Both the position numbers and the translations under genes were made by a program. The notes beneath the pieces are model-generated. The model was not told the DNA's origin and made no database searches. It was given only the letters and a program-made list of their open reading frames with translations. From Tomocerus qinae (lineage: Eukaryota; Arthropoda; Collembola; Entomobryomorpha; Tomoceridae), in NCBI GenBank assembly GCA_020055645.1, contig CM034547.1, forward strand, positions 35,346,909 to 35,410,908: a DNA stretch of 64,000 nt, given 5' to 3'. Within the stretch, counting starts at the first letter, position 1. Each line of letters begins with the position of its first letter. Shown piece after piece: positions 50,819-62,490 of the stretch.

Positions 50819-53800
50819 TTTTTTACTTCAACTTTCTTAATACATAATACATATTAATGTTGGTATATTTATTTCCTTTACATCGACCAAAAAAAAGTAA
50901 TAAAATAGAACAATCCATGAGGACTGTTCGTCATCTTATTGAAAGTAGTAGTTAGGTCTTGAATTAACCCAGCCACGTTGGCTTGGTGGAGTACTCAGTC
51001 GTCTGACTAATCAATGTGTGCTTCCACTGCCAGTTCGGTTCTTTGGCTGGGTGAAATGGCCGAGGGCTGTTTAAAGGCGAGTGTTTGAGTTGTAAATGTG
51101 GAATTAAGACAAAGGTTAAGCACGAACCTGCAATTACAAGGGCCGTCCTATTGATACCTCGTATGTGTCCACCGTACGTAGAGTAGCTTTGGATAACCTG
51201 TCTTTGTTGGGCTAGTAGACTTCCGTTAACAGTCCCACAACAGTGACTCGTAAAATGACAGCCTTTGGCTTCTCGGGTATTAATTAACAACAATACCAGT
51301 GTTGAGGGAGTTGGCAATGGGCCCGTATTTGAGGCCTGCGCCCAGTACTATCACTTTGTAGTGAGGCAGTACACCCCATATAACATACATACATAGGTCT
51401 TGAATTGAGTCTGTCTGAACATAAAAAATATATATTTGGCATAATAATGGTTTGGAATTGCTATGTACACGTCATCAGCTTGGGACGCTTTATTCGATTT
51501 TCATCCCGTAAATCTAAACTCCTTACTACTATACTTTCACCAAGTCACGCTTTCAAATGTGAAAATTTACATGGACTTAATGTTAAAAAGAGATTAAAAT
51601 TTATATAAAAGATGTCATAACTATAAAATATATAAATATAGAGAAAGTTATATTATGGACCGTTATATCGCACAACTGTATTATTCGTACCTGTGCAAAA
51701 TTTTAATTCAGTTTAAAGTTTATTAAACAGGCTAATGATAAACAGCAGTAAAGGCAATTTTATAGTTAGCCGGCTGATTTCTGTCAGCATCCATTTGATA
51801 GGGTACCGGGTATTAAAATGTTGCTGAGTTACACTTTAGATTGTATTAAAATTGTTAATAGTTAGAAATAGTAAGTTAGTTTGGAGCATGATATTTAAGA
51901 CAAGACTCAACGTAGGGCATCGACTTTTGTGTGAAGTTATCTTTAGTATCAACTTCTAGGAAATGCAGTAAAGTAGCCGCATTATAATAGGAAATAATAT
52001 AATTGGCTCAGGCTGGAGACTGGAGTCTATTTCTGGTTAGACTGAAGAGGAGAAAAGGTGAATTATGTAGTGTAGTGGGTAGAAGGAAGGTCTGTAAACT
52101 CAGCGAAGCGATATCAAGTGAAATAAGTGAAGTCAATGTCGATGTCCTCAGTAACTCTAAAAGTCTAATAAGTAAAGTGTAAGTCAAGTACGTAGGAAAC
52201 TTTTTTAATGATCGAAAATTCTGTTTCCCGGATAATCTAATAGCAGGACTAATATATTTTCATCCCATCTCCTTAAAAAGTTTCACAGTTTCGCTACCTC
52301 TTCAAGATTGATAATAAATCTCATCTTCTCACATACTTCACTCGACTTGATATGAGTCACTGCCAATAAATGAAATTCTGCCACTTGGCTCTTACAAGGA
52401 AAGAATGCTAAGACAATCAACACTTGCTCTAGACTCCTTTTACTTAAACTTAAACAGACTCTTTCGGTTTTCTGTATTCTATAGTATGTGATGAAGACAA
52501 GGAAATCTTAAGATCCTCTCCCGCTTTTGCTTGCCATTGGAATTAGTATTAGTGCCACTTCTTTGCCATATGCTTTCACTCCTTAACTTTGTCCCATCTA
52601 CAACTTGGAAAACGGAAACTTTGAACTATTGAACTTCATTTGATTTGATTGTTATACATAAACTTTCCAAGATTTCAAGTCCAATCCAATTGCTTTCATT
52701 CTTTTTTAAGTTTACCAATTTGTAATGTAACTAATCAGCATCACTTTATTCGCCAACTCTCGCAATTTCTTTACTGCTAACTTTCACCATACCACATTAT
52801 ATGATTAACATAGCACTTCCTCAACTGCTACAGATCACCAAATCAAGATCCAACTCGACCTAAGTCTCATAATGTAAAACAGCTTAGTCAATTTGATTTC
52901 CGTTCCTTATCATTATGTAAAATCTCTAACTGTCGCCTATATCCACATTCAAATACCAATCTACACTAGAGTAAAAGATGGGACGTGAAAAGAAGTAGAA
53001 TCTATTAGAGTCACAGCACAACCTGAGTTATTTTACTCTCTGATTGCATTTGCTTTCAATTTCCATTTATTTGGTTCGTTTCTAAATGTCTTTCCCATGC
53101 TGATCTCCGGCCTCCATACAAGAACATGGAAATCTTCATCTACTATACACCATTCGTCTTTTTGATTTGATTTACGGTTAGCTGCGACTTAAAACTAAAA
53201 TACAGTAATAGGTATTATACTTTCGGAAACTCTATATTTTTCAATTAGCCTTCTTCAATTACTAATTTTTCATTAGTCCCGTTAATTTCAATTTTGTTGT
53301 TTTGCCTGTAGTAAATTAGGTTTCGAAGCATTGAAATGGGTGTATATCGTTTTACAAAATCATATTTACCGTCCTATTTTCTCCTGTGGTTCATCTAACC
53401 CGAATCACTCAAAATCCAATCAAATCTCTCAAATCTACAGCTAATTTAACTAATAAATTTGTTGGTAATCAGAAACCGATAGTGTTGACGCGGAAGCTGT
53501 AGAACGTCCACCCTCTCCGGAAGATCCTCCATTGAAAGTAAGCGCAGTGACCTTCTACCCAGATGGAAATGGAAAATATCATAAAACGTCCAAGTTTGAG
53601 CTGGCGCAACGAGGGACGCCCGTTCTTCGAAGGGCCCAAATATTTTACATGGCCATTATGACTCCAGATCGTGAGTTTGACGAGTCTAAAGATGAAGTCA
53701 CTCTATCGTGGGGTTTTGGACTGAATCCTACCGTTGGCAATGGCAGTCGCCAAAAAGTCAAGCTGCAAAAGACTTTTCCGTCAGAAGAAGACGTCTGGGC

Positions 53801-56800
53801 TGCACGGATAAAAGGACATGACCGGAATGCAATTACTGTTGAGGTACTTTCTCTACATCCACTTCACGTCTTCCTTATACATACACATTCTGTCTGTCCT
53901 GTCTCCCCTCTTACTAATATAGAAAATAAGTATCTATTTAAAGAGTACATGCTTAAGAAAGACCTGCACGCGTCTTCAATGATTTTCTTTCTCTAGGCAC
54001 CTACACACATCAGTAAAAGACAATTCAACGCAACAGCCGTTGATTACATTATAAGAGTAGTTATCTACTGGGATATATTTATAGACATTTCCAGAGGTGG
54101 AGTGTAGAGAGGGAAAGCAGAGTAAAAGTAGCACCAAAGTCTCAGTTAATCACATCATTTCTTGTTGTCAGTGTACGCACTTTGTGTCGCTATTTATTCC
54201 TTTTCTCTCTTCGTCAACCACTGTAATTAATTTGATTAGATGTCTCTCCCTACCCAACTTCAATCTTTATTCACTTTGCTCATATCCTTTGCTGTAACCA
54301 CATTACAGCACTACTGTACTTACATTACCCTTGGAAGATAAGACTGAAATTGGAATTTAAGATGTGAGATTTAAGAAATGGAAAAAGATGTTTTTAATTC
54401 CTGATTTTTTGGGTTTAATGTTTTTTTACTAAAGAATTTGGTGCCTAGATTCCGATCGTCCCTGATAGTCTGAAAGAGACAATTTTAATATTTTCTCAAA
54501 GTAGAAGCATTTGGAAAAGCATATTTTACATTGGGTTTTGGTGCATTATCGCAATGGTAGGGATAATAAAAAGTGACTTCCCCTTACCGTCTTGATTTTA
54601 TTACTTTATACGCCTCACTAATATCCAGCCGCAACTTTATGGTTTTCTGTATTCAATTTAATGTCATTGTTAAGTATGTATTGGTAAATAGATTAAGATT
54701 TGGGAGGGGAAGCAGTGAGTGACTTTAGAATGGCTGTTTTACTAAGAGTACGTAGGGACATTGACATAGCTATAAATAATAGTAATTCTTTCTATATTAT
54801 ATGAAGCATAATGTCTTTCAGAGTAGATTCATACAAGTTATACTGGATACTTATTTGATGGCATTTAGATTTCATTTAAATATGTATGCAACTCACTTTT
54901 GTTGAGCTCCCCTCTTCCTGTCTTTTCTATTCTTAGTCTTCTCGTGGTGCTTTCTATTTGTATTATCTTCAGTTTTCTTCTATCTGTAGAAATAGCTTTT
55001 TAAAGAGGTTTATTGACGTCCCCTTCTCATTGTCGGTTGGAATCTGGTGATACAATCAAAATTTTGGCAATGTCACTGTCTCTCAAAAACCACTTAAGTG
55101 ACATCCTGCAATACATGTCTTTCAAATTATCGACCTATTTACTACAGCTAGACATCCAAAGAGATCTAAAACGTAAATATAATAATATTAAAATCTCAGG
55201 ATAGATCTCTAAGTAGGAATTTTATCTCCAAATTCTGTAACATAAAAATTTAATTGAAAAAGTTAAAACCATTATTGATGCAATAAAATATGTCACGCGG
55301 TTCTAAATTGCCATTTTTTTCAAAAATTTTCCCCAGACTTTCACAAGTAAAAGCTTGACATTTTTATAGCTTACCTTTGCTTGTAAAACATTTATTCTCA
55401 CTTTAGCTGAGATTTGTATGGAATAATTTATTTTATTCATTTGTGTGATAGATGAGAGCAGCAGCAGATGCATTTGTTGGGATCTGGAAGTGCGAAATTG
55501 AAACAAAGAGGATTCTTGAAGAAACCGAGGAGAAACCTGGCATAAGTGCTGCTGAGACGTACAAATGCCCAGATGATATATACATCTTATTTAACCCTTG
55601 GAAAAAGAGTAAGCAAAATTCGCGATTGATAATTTCATTCAAGAAATATTCCATTAGTACAATATAAAATTAAAAGAGGAGAAAAAGTTGGCAAATAGAA
55701 AAATATGTATGGAACGTAGGAGTAGGAAGCGAAAATAAAGTAGGCAGATGCGATGACATCTTTATAATCATAAATGTGTGTCTGAAAAGAAAAAGGGATT
55801 AACAAATAGGTATAACTAAAACGATTAGATACTTAATTGTGGTTTTTAGTATTTGGTATACATTGGTAATAACCGAGTTATCTATTCTGAGGTCAAGCAG
55901 TAGATATTGTTGAAAATGCGTAAAGTAAAAAGTTAATTATTTCCTGCGATTGTGTTTGAAGAAAGGGAAGACAAACACAGTAACTTTGTGAAGAAAAGTT
56001 TTTTCATGAATCGGACATTCTGAGATTTTTGAGGTGGAGGATATAGGTCATTGTGATGTAACGGATTGTGGCTGTTAGTGGCAATAGATTCATACGCTCT
56101 TCTCTTTTCTAAATAAATAGGCCATTTTGCGTATGTAATGGTTCCCTTCGGTACTATTTCCCCTGACATTCCTATACTCTAGTACAAATACATGCATTCT
56201 TTTTGTGCCATTTATATCCTTACATTATTTTAAGTAGCCAAACGGGGAACAGACAAGCCAACAGCCAAGACCACGAAACCACCACATCCTCTCCATTCCA
56301 TTATACTACGCGAACATAAAATGCTGATATAGTTTAAGAACAATGTATCTCGTTGGGACAGGCCTCTACTCTACACTTTGCTTCAGTACGGATAAAGTTG
56401 TAAGTTGAGATATTCACGGAAAGAGATTCTTCTGCTGTGGAAATGTTGACTGCTTTACATTAATGTTGCTGCATGGTCTGTGTCTTGTCTTGCTGCAAAA
56501 ACCAAATCTACTTTAAAGCACTAGATAACCAACCACAAATAAATAATACATAAGTAAGCATATTGAAAACTGGCCTACATTATTTAACTGTAATCTCTTC
56601 TTCGTACTTCTCTGTAGATTATGAATGGCTAAGTGAGCATCTTTAGCTACGTCATGTTTGCGAATCGCTTTATAATTAATTAGCAACAACATTTTGACAC
56701 ATTATTGAATATTTTAGAGATTCAACCCACGTATATAAGTACCAGGAAAATGAGAATTTTCCATGATGCCTTAAAATGCCTTAACAGTTACCCACGGTAT

Positions 56801-59024
56801 TCCTTTGGACGTCATTTTATGAAAATTACACTTAAAGTGCTTTATCGTCGTAAGGAGATTAAAGTTCTTTTGGTACCCATAATAATTCTAGAGTTGGAAT
56901 GCTGAGTACCGATGTACGAAGTGTGTAACTTTCTGATTTAAAGTTTAATATTATTACCTTAGGACAGTTCCAATGTCTTTGATTTAGATTAAAATTAGGA
57001 TTCGAGTGGCTGTCTACTCTTCGCAGAGTTATTCATTTCGTTAGCTATCATTTGTAAGTAACCTGCATTTTGGAGAATATTACTCTGAATTCGATATTAG
57101 CAAAACGCATTTGTGGTAGTAGATACAAAGCGAAATACAGATAGTGGTGCACAAACACAAATAGACAAGAGAAAAGCGAGTCAGAGACAGCCGACTATCA
57201 ATTTAGACAGGAAGAATACATAACTTTAGCCTAGCAAGACTTATCGTCGAGACTGTTTGGTAGTTTTGTTTCAATGAGAAGGAGTATCTCATGGCCTGTA
57301 GCTAGCTCTTTTCCTACTGACTTCATGCAGTCGTTTTCAAGAGCTATTTATATGTTTTATATCCTCAGGTTTTGCATATGTCACTGAGGAGGTCATTTAG
57401 AACAATCTGTGGTTTGTAGGGCACACAGACTAGTAGTCACTGTCATTTATAACATTATTTCTCTGCCGCAGTATGTATTTACTTGTATTTTTATAAGAAA
57501 TTTTATGAACTAATTGAAACAGAAGGTAAGCTTGAAAATAAAGTTTACATGCAAAAATAGTACAATAATAGTTTGTTGGATACTTTAGTTTTCATCCCAG
57601 TGGTAGTCTTAAGTACCAGATTAAAATATTATAGATTCATTTAATGTGCTGTTTATTATATTTTTTAAATTAATGCTCATCGTACTCTTCTTCCTTACAG
57701 CTATTGCCTTTTGTTTATAAGCTGGGTTTTCAGTTTTTCATAATAATATTATACTTTATTTGCTTTGGTAAAATACTAAGAACATATGGATAACGGATGC
57801 ATGCGGAATGAGGAACGTAGTCCGATCCCAAAGTGATATAAGTATAACCAAAGTAATAACATAAGTGCATAGATAATACAAGGCAGAAGATACATCGTGG
57901 TTACTGCAGCTATCTACAGTACTGCCAAGGGCTAGAAGGGAGATGCATTAAATCTAAGTGTAATAAATAAAACAGAATTTGCATATATATTATAATGGCT
58001 CACACAGTTCAGTTCACGTTGTCGTATCCTTTCCGTGTCCATGAAAGTGTACTGTATATAGTCAATGGTAGTTTATCCTGAAGAATGTCACACTAAAGGG
58101 AAAAGAAGAAGATAAGCGTTAGGAAAGGGGACAGGTAAAGGTAAAGTGTAAGTCGTGGAGTGAGTTAAATGATATTGCTCAAGTAGCTAGAAGTTGTGCA
58201 GAGTAGATAGATATTCATAAAATAATGTGCATGCGGGGAGGGCTGTGTGTTATGTGGATGTGTGTGTGGGAGTAAGATTCTCATAGACTATGTAGGTAAA
58301 TCTCGAGTTTATTTTGATTTCTTACCCATTTTGGTCTAAACATTTCATTGCAGGTGATGTGACCTACATGGAAGACAAAGAGTTGTTGAACGAGTATGTG
58401 CTGGAGGACACGGGCAAAATTTGGGTCGGCCCTTTTGGCTCTGCCAGAGGGCGGGATTGGGTCTTCGGACAGTTTGATGACTCTGTTCTCCCTTTGGTTG
58501 CCATCCTACTCGAAAAGTCTGGCATCGCTCTGGCCGCACGTGGGAATCCTATCTTGGTTTCCAGAGCCTTGTCCAAAATGGTAATTAAACCACTAATGAA
58601 TACTTTTGTTCTATTTTAGTAATTTCATATGGTCACTGATAGACTCCCTATTCGTGTAACAAGATATATCAATAGTTATAGCTACGCACTCTAAATCAAA
58701 TTTGCAGAAAATGTATGGAGAAAGTTACTGCTTTTATGTGAAGAGAGGGAGAGAGTGTGTGTCATGTCATGAAATCATTATTGTCATTTATTCTTTTACG
58801 ACTCCCGCGAATCACTTGCAGGTAAATAATAGGTGACTATTTTAATCAGGTCAATTCTAATGATGATAATGGTGTCCTCCTTGGACGCTGGGATGGAGAA
58901 TATTCGGACGGAACACCCCCATCTGGATGGACTGGATCAGTGTCTATTCTGGAGAAATACTTTGTCGATTTGACTCCCGTCAAGTATGGGCAGTGTTGGG
59001 TGTTTTCAGGAGTGCTTTGTACAG
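50316..59024 (+). CDS. Protein-glutamine gamma-glutamyltransferase (transglutaminase), 5' part of gene
   Basis: Calcium-dependent transglutaminases form isopeptide bonds between Gln and Lys side chains. In arthropods the hemocyte/annulin type crosslinks clotting proteins and cuticle. Exons: 50,316-50,445; 53,473-53,843; 55,452-55,608; 58,354-58,580; 58,850-59,024. The intron phases are 1, 0, 1, 0 and then 1 into an unseen exon, and all join in frame to give 353 residues. An N-terminal charged extension (about 1-65) precedes the transglutaminase N-domain (about 66-225; NPW motif at its end). The papain-like core starts with [16 protein letters not shown]. The transition-state Trp of LGRWDGEY is residue 309, and the catalytic Cys of [11 protein letters not shown] is residue 344. 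The catalytic His and Asp and both C-terminal barrels are missing because the gene runs off the window. The family call is firm; the first exon is less certain. Confidence 0.93.
50446..53472 (+). other. Transglutaminase intron 1
   Basis: A 3,027-bp intron, GTAATA ... GTAATCAG. It contains the SINE at 50,966-51,393 and, on the other strand, the candidate antisense first exon at 50,818-50,721. The rest (51.4-53.4 kb) is AT-rich, with AAGTC-rich words near 52,080-52,200 and no further feature. Confidence 0.5.
50966..51393. mobile_element. tRNA-derived SINE with 13-bp target-site duplication
   Basis: The 428-bp element is flanked by exact direct repeats TAGGTCTTGAATT (50,953-50,965 and 51,394-51,406). 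Its head folds like a tRNA: CCCAGCC (50,968) pairs with GGCTGGG (51,045-51,051), 84 nt overall. TGGCTTGGTGG resembles a pol III A box and CAGTTCGGTTC a degenerate B box. The body is an unrelated GC-richer sequence and the tail is short ACAT repeats instead of poly(A). The 117-codon minus-strand ORF across it is an accident of composition. Confidence 0.85.
53473..53843 (+). CDS. Transglutaminase exon 2 (N-terminal beta-sandwich)
   Basis: Entered in phase 1 after GGTAATCAG and left in phase 0 at GAG followed by GTACTT. It starts with an acidic, Pro-rich linker ([14 protein letters not shown]). The N-domain pattern follows: [20 protein letters not shown] (helix-strand with the R-R-G/A-Q signature), [18 protein letters not shown] and [15 protein letters not shown]. 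Confidence 0.9.
53844..55451 (+). other. Transglutaminase intron 2
   Basis: A 1,608-bp phase-0 intron. It carries no recognisable element. Confidence 0.75.
55452..55608 (+). CDS. Transglutaminase exon 3 (end of N-domain)
   Basis: Begins directly after GTGTGATAG in phase 0 with [16 protein letters not shown], the N-domain strand that usually reads DAPIGxYxLxIE. It ends after ILFNPWKK at A followed by GTAAGC (phase 1). The ATG at the exon edge is internal, not a start. Confidence 0.9.
55609..58353 (+). other. Transglutaminase intron 3
   Basis: A 2,745-bp phase-1 intron, GTAAGC ... TTTCATTGCAG. No exon, transposon or RNA gene recognised inside. Confidence 0.75.
58354..58580 (+). CDS. Transglutaminase exon 4 (start of catalytic core)
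   Basis: Encodes [20 protein letters not shown], then [24 protein letters not shown] and [15 protein letters not shown], each a conserved block of the family. The motif G-Q-F-D/E precedes the core helix and R-G-(D/N)-P-(3)-S-R leads to the next exon. It ends in phase 0 at ATG followed by GTAATT. Confidence 0.95.
58850..59024 (+). CDS. Transglutaminase exon 5 (active-site cysteine)
   Basis: After [27 protein letters not shown] contains the Trp that stabilises the transition state. [12 protein letters not shown] and [15 protein letters not shown] carry the active-site Cys. It ends in phase 1 at ACAG followed by GTAAAA. A decoy TTGCAG followed by GTAAATAATAG 30 bp upstream is not used. Confidence 0.96.
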
Positions 59025-60657
59025 GTAAAAGTCAAAAATAATTATTGCTTCGCATCGCATCAGTATCAGATACCGATATCTTTTATTTAATGGAACCTCT
59101 CAGGTTTTTGTCTAAGTTTTGACATAGTAAACATCATGTTATTGTCAACTTGAGGACGAATTGCTTTGCAGTGAGAGGGAAACTAATCAGCAAATTAAAT
59201 TGTTGACCGTAAAAGGTCAAGTAAATAAAAAGAGCCTTACTGGACAAAATGATAATATAAAGAAATGCTAGGGAAGTACTCAACCGACTGTATACATGTG
59301 TACTGTATATAGTGTAAATCGCCTTTCTACGCAGTTTACATGTAGACCAGTATTGTTAATAATTTTAGTAGGTAACAATATTGTGTTACTTGATACAATC
59401 ATTATTATTAAATTTCAAGAACATAGTAATGTTAGTTCATTGTTCTGTTGTGCAACATAAGAGTGAGAATGTAATCAGGTGAAAAGAGAAAGACTTTTAG
59501 CTCCAGTGTTTTCCCCTGTGGATGAACTCCGTTAAGTTTACAGTCTACGAGTGTTCTCTATACACAATGTAACCAGTCGACCTAAAAGTGCCACATTTAC
59601 TTTTCGGTTCAGTGACTCCCAGTTGGAGTCAATTGTGTGAGCAACTGAGTAGACTGTCTAGTTACTACTAAGCTGAGTATTGAGCACCCACTGACGGAAC
59701 AGATAATATTCTCGAAGAGGCCTACATCCATATACTCCTAAAGTATGTAGTAATTTCCTATCTCTTATCCGCTGCATTGGGCAAGGCCAGAAAAACCGTT
59801 GTCTGTCATGTCACTACAAAATTCGATTACCTGTTACGTGAAACTACAGCATTAGATATTTCTACTTCGCTGCTTACATATTAGTAGTATAAGTATATTC
59901 AGTTAAACTTCTGACTTCCGTCACTCTACTTATTTCCTTCAGTGATCTCAAAAATGGAGAAAAATTAAGTTCTAGGAAAATAAATGAAAGTAGAAGCTTC
60001 AACGGTGAACGACACAGATACGATAAATTGAAACTGTTGAGTTGAAACTGTTTTATAAAGGCAAGCGGACAACTTTTCTTCATAAATTCCAAATGGGTGG
60101 TGGATACAATCCCTAGTAAGCCATTTATTATTATAATAATTCCACCAGTTCAAAATCTATAATTGATAGTGTCGACGATTATCTTAAAAAGGAAAGTTTA
60201 ATAGTTGGTAGATTTTCTTATATTCTTCCGTGGCTTTTTTTGATATTGGATCAATAGCTCTATGTTTGTTATTTGCCTACATAAAAACTACATGCCCATC
60301 TGTATATAAATATAGTAGTATGAGTACTCATTGTGTCAAGTAGTCTGTCGCATTATCATTAATATTGATGCTGTAGTTTTAGTGATGGATATATGAAGTC
60401 AGCTTATAGAGTAATATGACGATCTACCTCTCTCTTTAAATGTAATTGGATTATATCTTGAAGGATTTCATTCGGTAAAGTATATATTGTTCTTGATACT
60501 TGAGACTAAAACAAACGTGTATGTGAAGGAAATAAATTTTATCAATTTTGGTGTAGCGCGTCTTCTGTGACTATGTGTGACTATTGGGATGTGGAGTGGA
60601 ACGTGTATAAATTGTGTAAAAGTAGTTAGATTTTCTGGGCTGGGAAAGCAACAGCAA
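59025..60657 (+). other. Transglutaminase intron 5, first part
   Basis: Part of an intron that runs to the window edge or close to it. The next expected family block (around LGIPSRSVTN) is nowhere in the remaining 5 kb. Nothing recognisable occurs up to 60.65 kb. Confidence 0.6.
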
Positions 60658-61071
60658 CTAATAATAAGTAATGTAGACTACATTTGTTATTATATCACTG
60701 AGTGAGACGGTGTGCAATGTAGCTTCCTCTCCCAAGACGTCGTTCTTTTCTTCGATGTAAGTTAAGTAGTTCATGGATGAAGTCCCATCACAACGCTAAA
60801 GCAAAGTTAAGTTTCAGTAGCTAGCGGAATAATTCTTCGATTTGAGCCACTCAAGTTACACCTTCGTCCCACACGAATTGTCTGAATGACCATGTACCGT
60901 CGTCCTGGTACATCGTAAGAGGATCATAACATAACACTTACTTTTCTCGATCGCCTCCACGCTGGCACAAGCAGGTAGACTAGCAACAGTCTCGCTCTCA
61001 CTTGCTCCTATTGATTTTGCACTAAACAAGGAAGTAAAAACATCAGAGGGACGAAACGAGATGCTTTTCAT
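60658..61071 (-). CDS. Candidate nested minus-strand gene in a transglutaminase intron
   Basis: Two well-bounded pieces. Piece A, 61,021-60,942, lies between an excellent acceptor (TTTTTACTTCCTTGTTTAG) and a perfect donor GTAAGT; it encodes a Ser/Ala/Glu-rich peptide (GASESETVASLPACASVEAI) and can also be read as a first exon from ATG at 61,071. Piece B, 60,795-60,658, follows a good acceptor (AACTTTGCTTTAG) and is open for 45 codons to TAG (MNYLTYIEEKNDVLGEEATL and so on). The phases do not join directly at that acceptor (1 against 0), but they do at an AG 47 nt further in, before AAAAGAACGAC. The family is unknown and no AATAAA was found. Confidence 0.35.
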
Positions 61072-62441
61072 GCATACACATATACCTATTGTAGTCCTAG
61101 TACAGATGTGTACTTATGTAGTTCATTTCCCTGTCTAACATTGTAACAATGACACTAGGGAGACCAAACTCCTCTGTACAGATTCTACTACTGGCTTATT
61201 CAGGTACAGACTACAAACCTAATGCAATAATGTAAGTCGACTCTTCACTTCTTTTGGTCTTGTATGTAGTTAAGTTTGAGTATCTGTCTTCCCTTGGGTC
61301 CTAACCAAATAGGAGATAGATACTCGATACTGCAGTCCTGCTCTAACATAAACCAAGAAACGATGACTTCAATCCAACTAATGACACTTTTAGAGTTAAA
61401 GTTATCTACTCTGCACCTCTTTCCTCCATCTAAACTTCAATTTAACCTTCTACTTCCGATAAACGTGAAAAGTAAAAAGTTCCTCAATATTTAGTACTCC
61501 TTTCTCCGTCTGACATTATTGCTTTTCACAGATTGATATAATATGTCTTGCATTCATCTCTATCTGTGTTACCTCATGAAATCAACCGACGTCCAAAATA
61601 TATCTCAACACTTCTTGACGGATGACTGCTTACAGAGCAATGTAATTCATTAAAAGCCCTTCACTATTATTATACGATTATCGGTTGTTTTAACGTTATC
61701 ATCTTTTGCAATCCTGGTACCGGTGTAAAACCTACTCCATGTTCAATAATTTAATACTAAATAGTGCTGATCATGCTCTATGTAGACTGGCCTTTTTAGT
61801 TACAGTTGCAGTTTACCAAAGAATTAGCTCAGACTAACAATAAAAAAATAAAAGTTTTATTTCGCCCAGCTCGACGGTGTGATAAGGTCATGCGGTACTC
61901 TTAACTCCGTGGTTTGTTGCAACTAGCACATCGAAACCATAACTTTTTGTCCCCATATGCCTGACAAAAATGGCTTGTGTTTGCGCTTCAGTGATACTCT
62001 ATGCTAGAAATTTTGCAGTCTTAAGCAACGTTCTAAGACATGGACTTATTAATAGTAGAAAGAGTATTTTAGTTTGTATCATTTGTTGCAATACTTTCTT
62101 ACTGGAGCATAGATACTACGTTCGTGACGACTCATGATGATTTTGATGCATTAGTCTCTTATGCGACTGAAGTGTGTTAACCAGAAAATAGATACCTTAT
62201 GGGACAAAAGCAATGCAACCTATACCCAACAAATGTATTTGTCATGATAGTGAGTCAACAGGATGAGCTTATCATTCTGGTTTAAAAATGTTTGTGGCTG
62301 CGATAAAGAAGAAATGAATTAAACAGATACTATTGACACAGTGGTTGTTAATAATTTTGCATTAATTATGTACCAGACAACACAAACGTAAGGTAAATTT
62401 TGAGGAATTAAGTAGCGGAGCTGCTTTATAGGAATGCCTGA
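61072..62441. other. Intronic DNA, no feature recognised
   Basis: AT-rich, still within the last visible transglutaminase intron. One ORF (61,276-61,494) has no motif. Confidence 0.5.
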
Positions 62442-62490
62442 TCTGTCTGTCTGTCTGTCTGTCCGTCCGTCCGTCCGTCCGTCTGTCTGT
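62442..62490. repeat. TCTG/TCCG tetranucleotide microsatellite
   Basis: A TCTG run, then TCCG units, then TCTG again, 49 bp in all. It is immediately followed by TTAGCACGATAACTCCAGAA, a unique-looking 3' sequence, which suggests the microsatellite is the edge or internal part of a dispersed repeat. Confidence 0.95.

Noticed and set aside
50964-51317. 117-codon minus-strand ORF
   Set aside because: It lies almost entirely within the SINE bounded by exact target duplications; openness follows from the GC-richer composition of the repeat.
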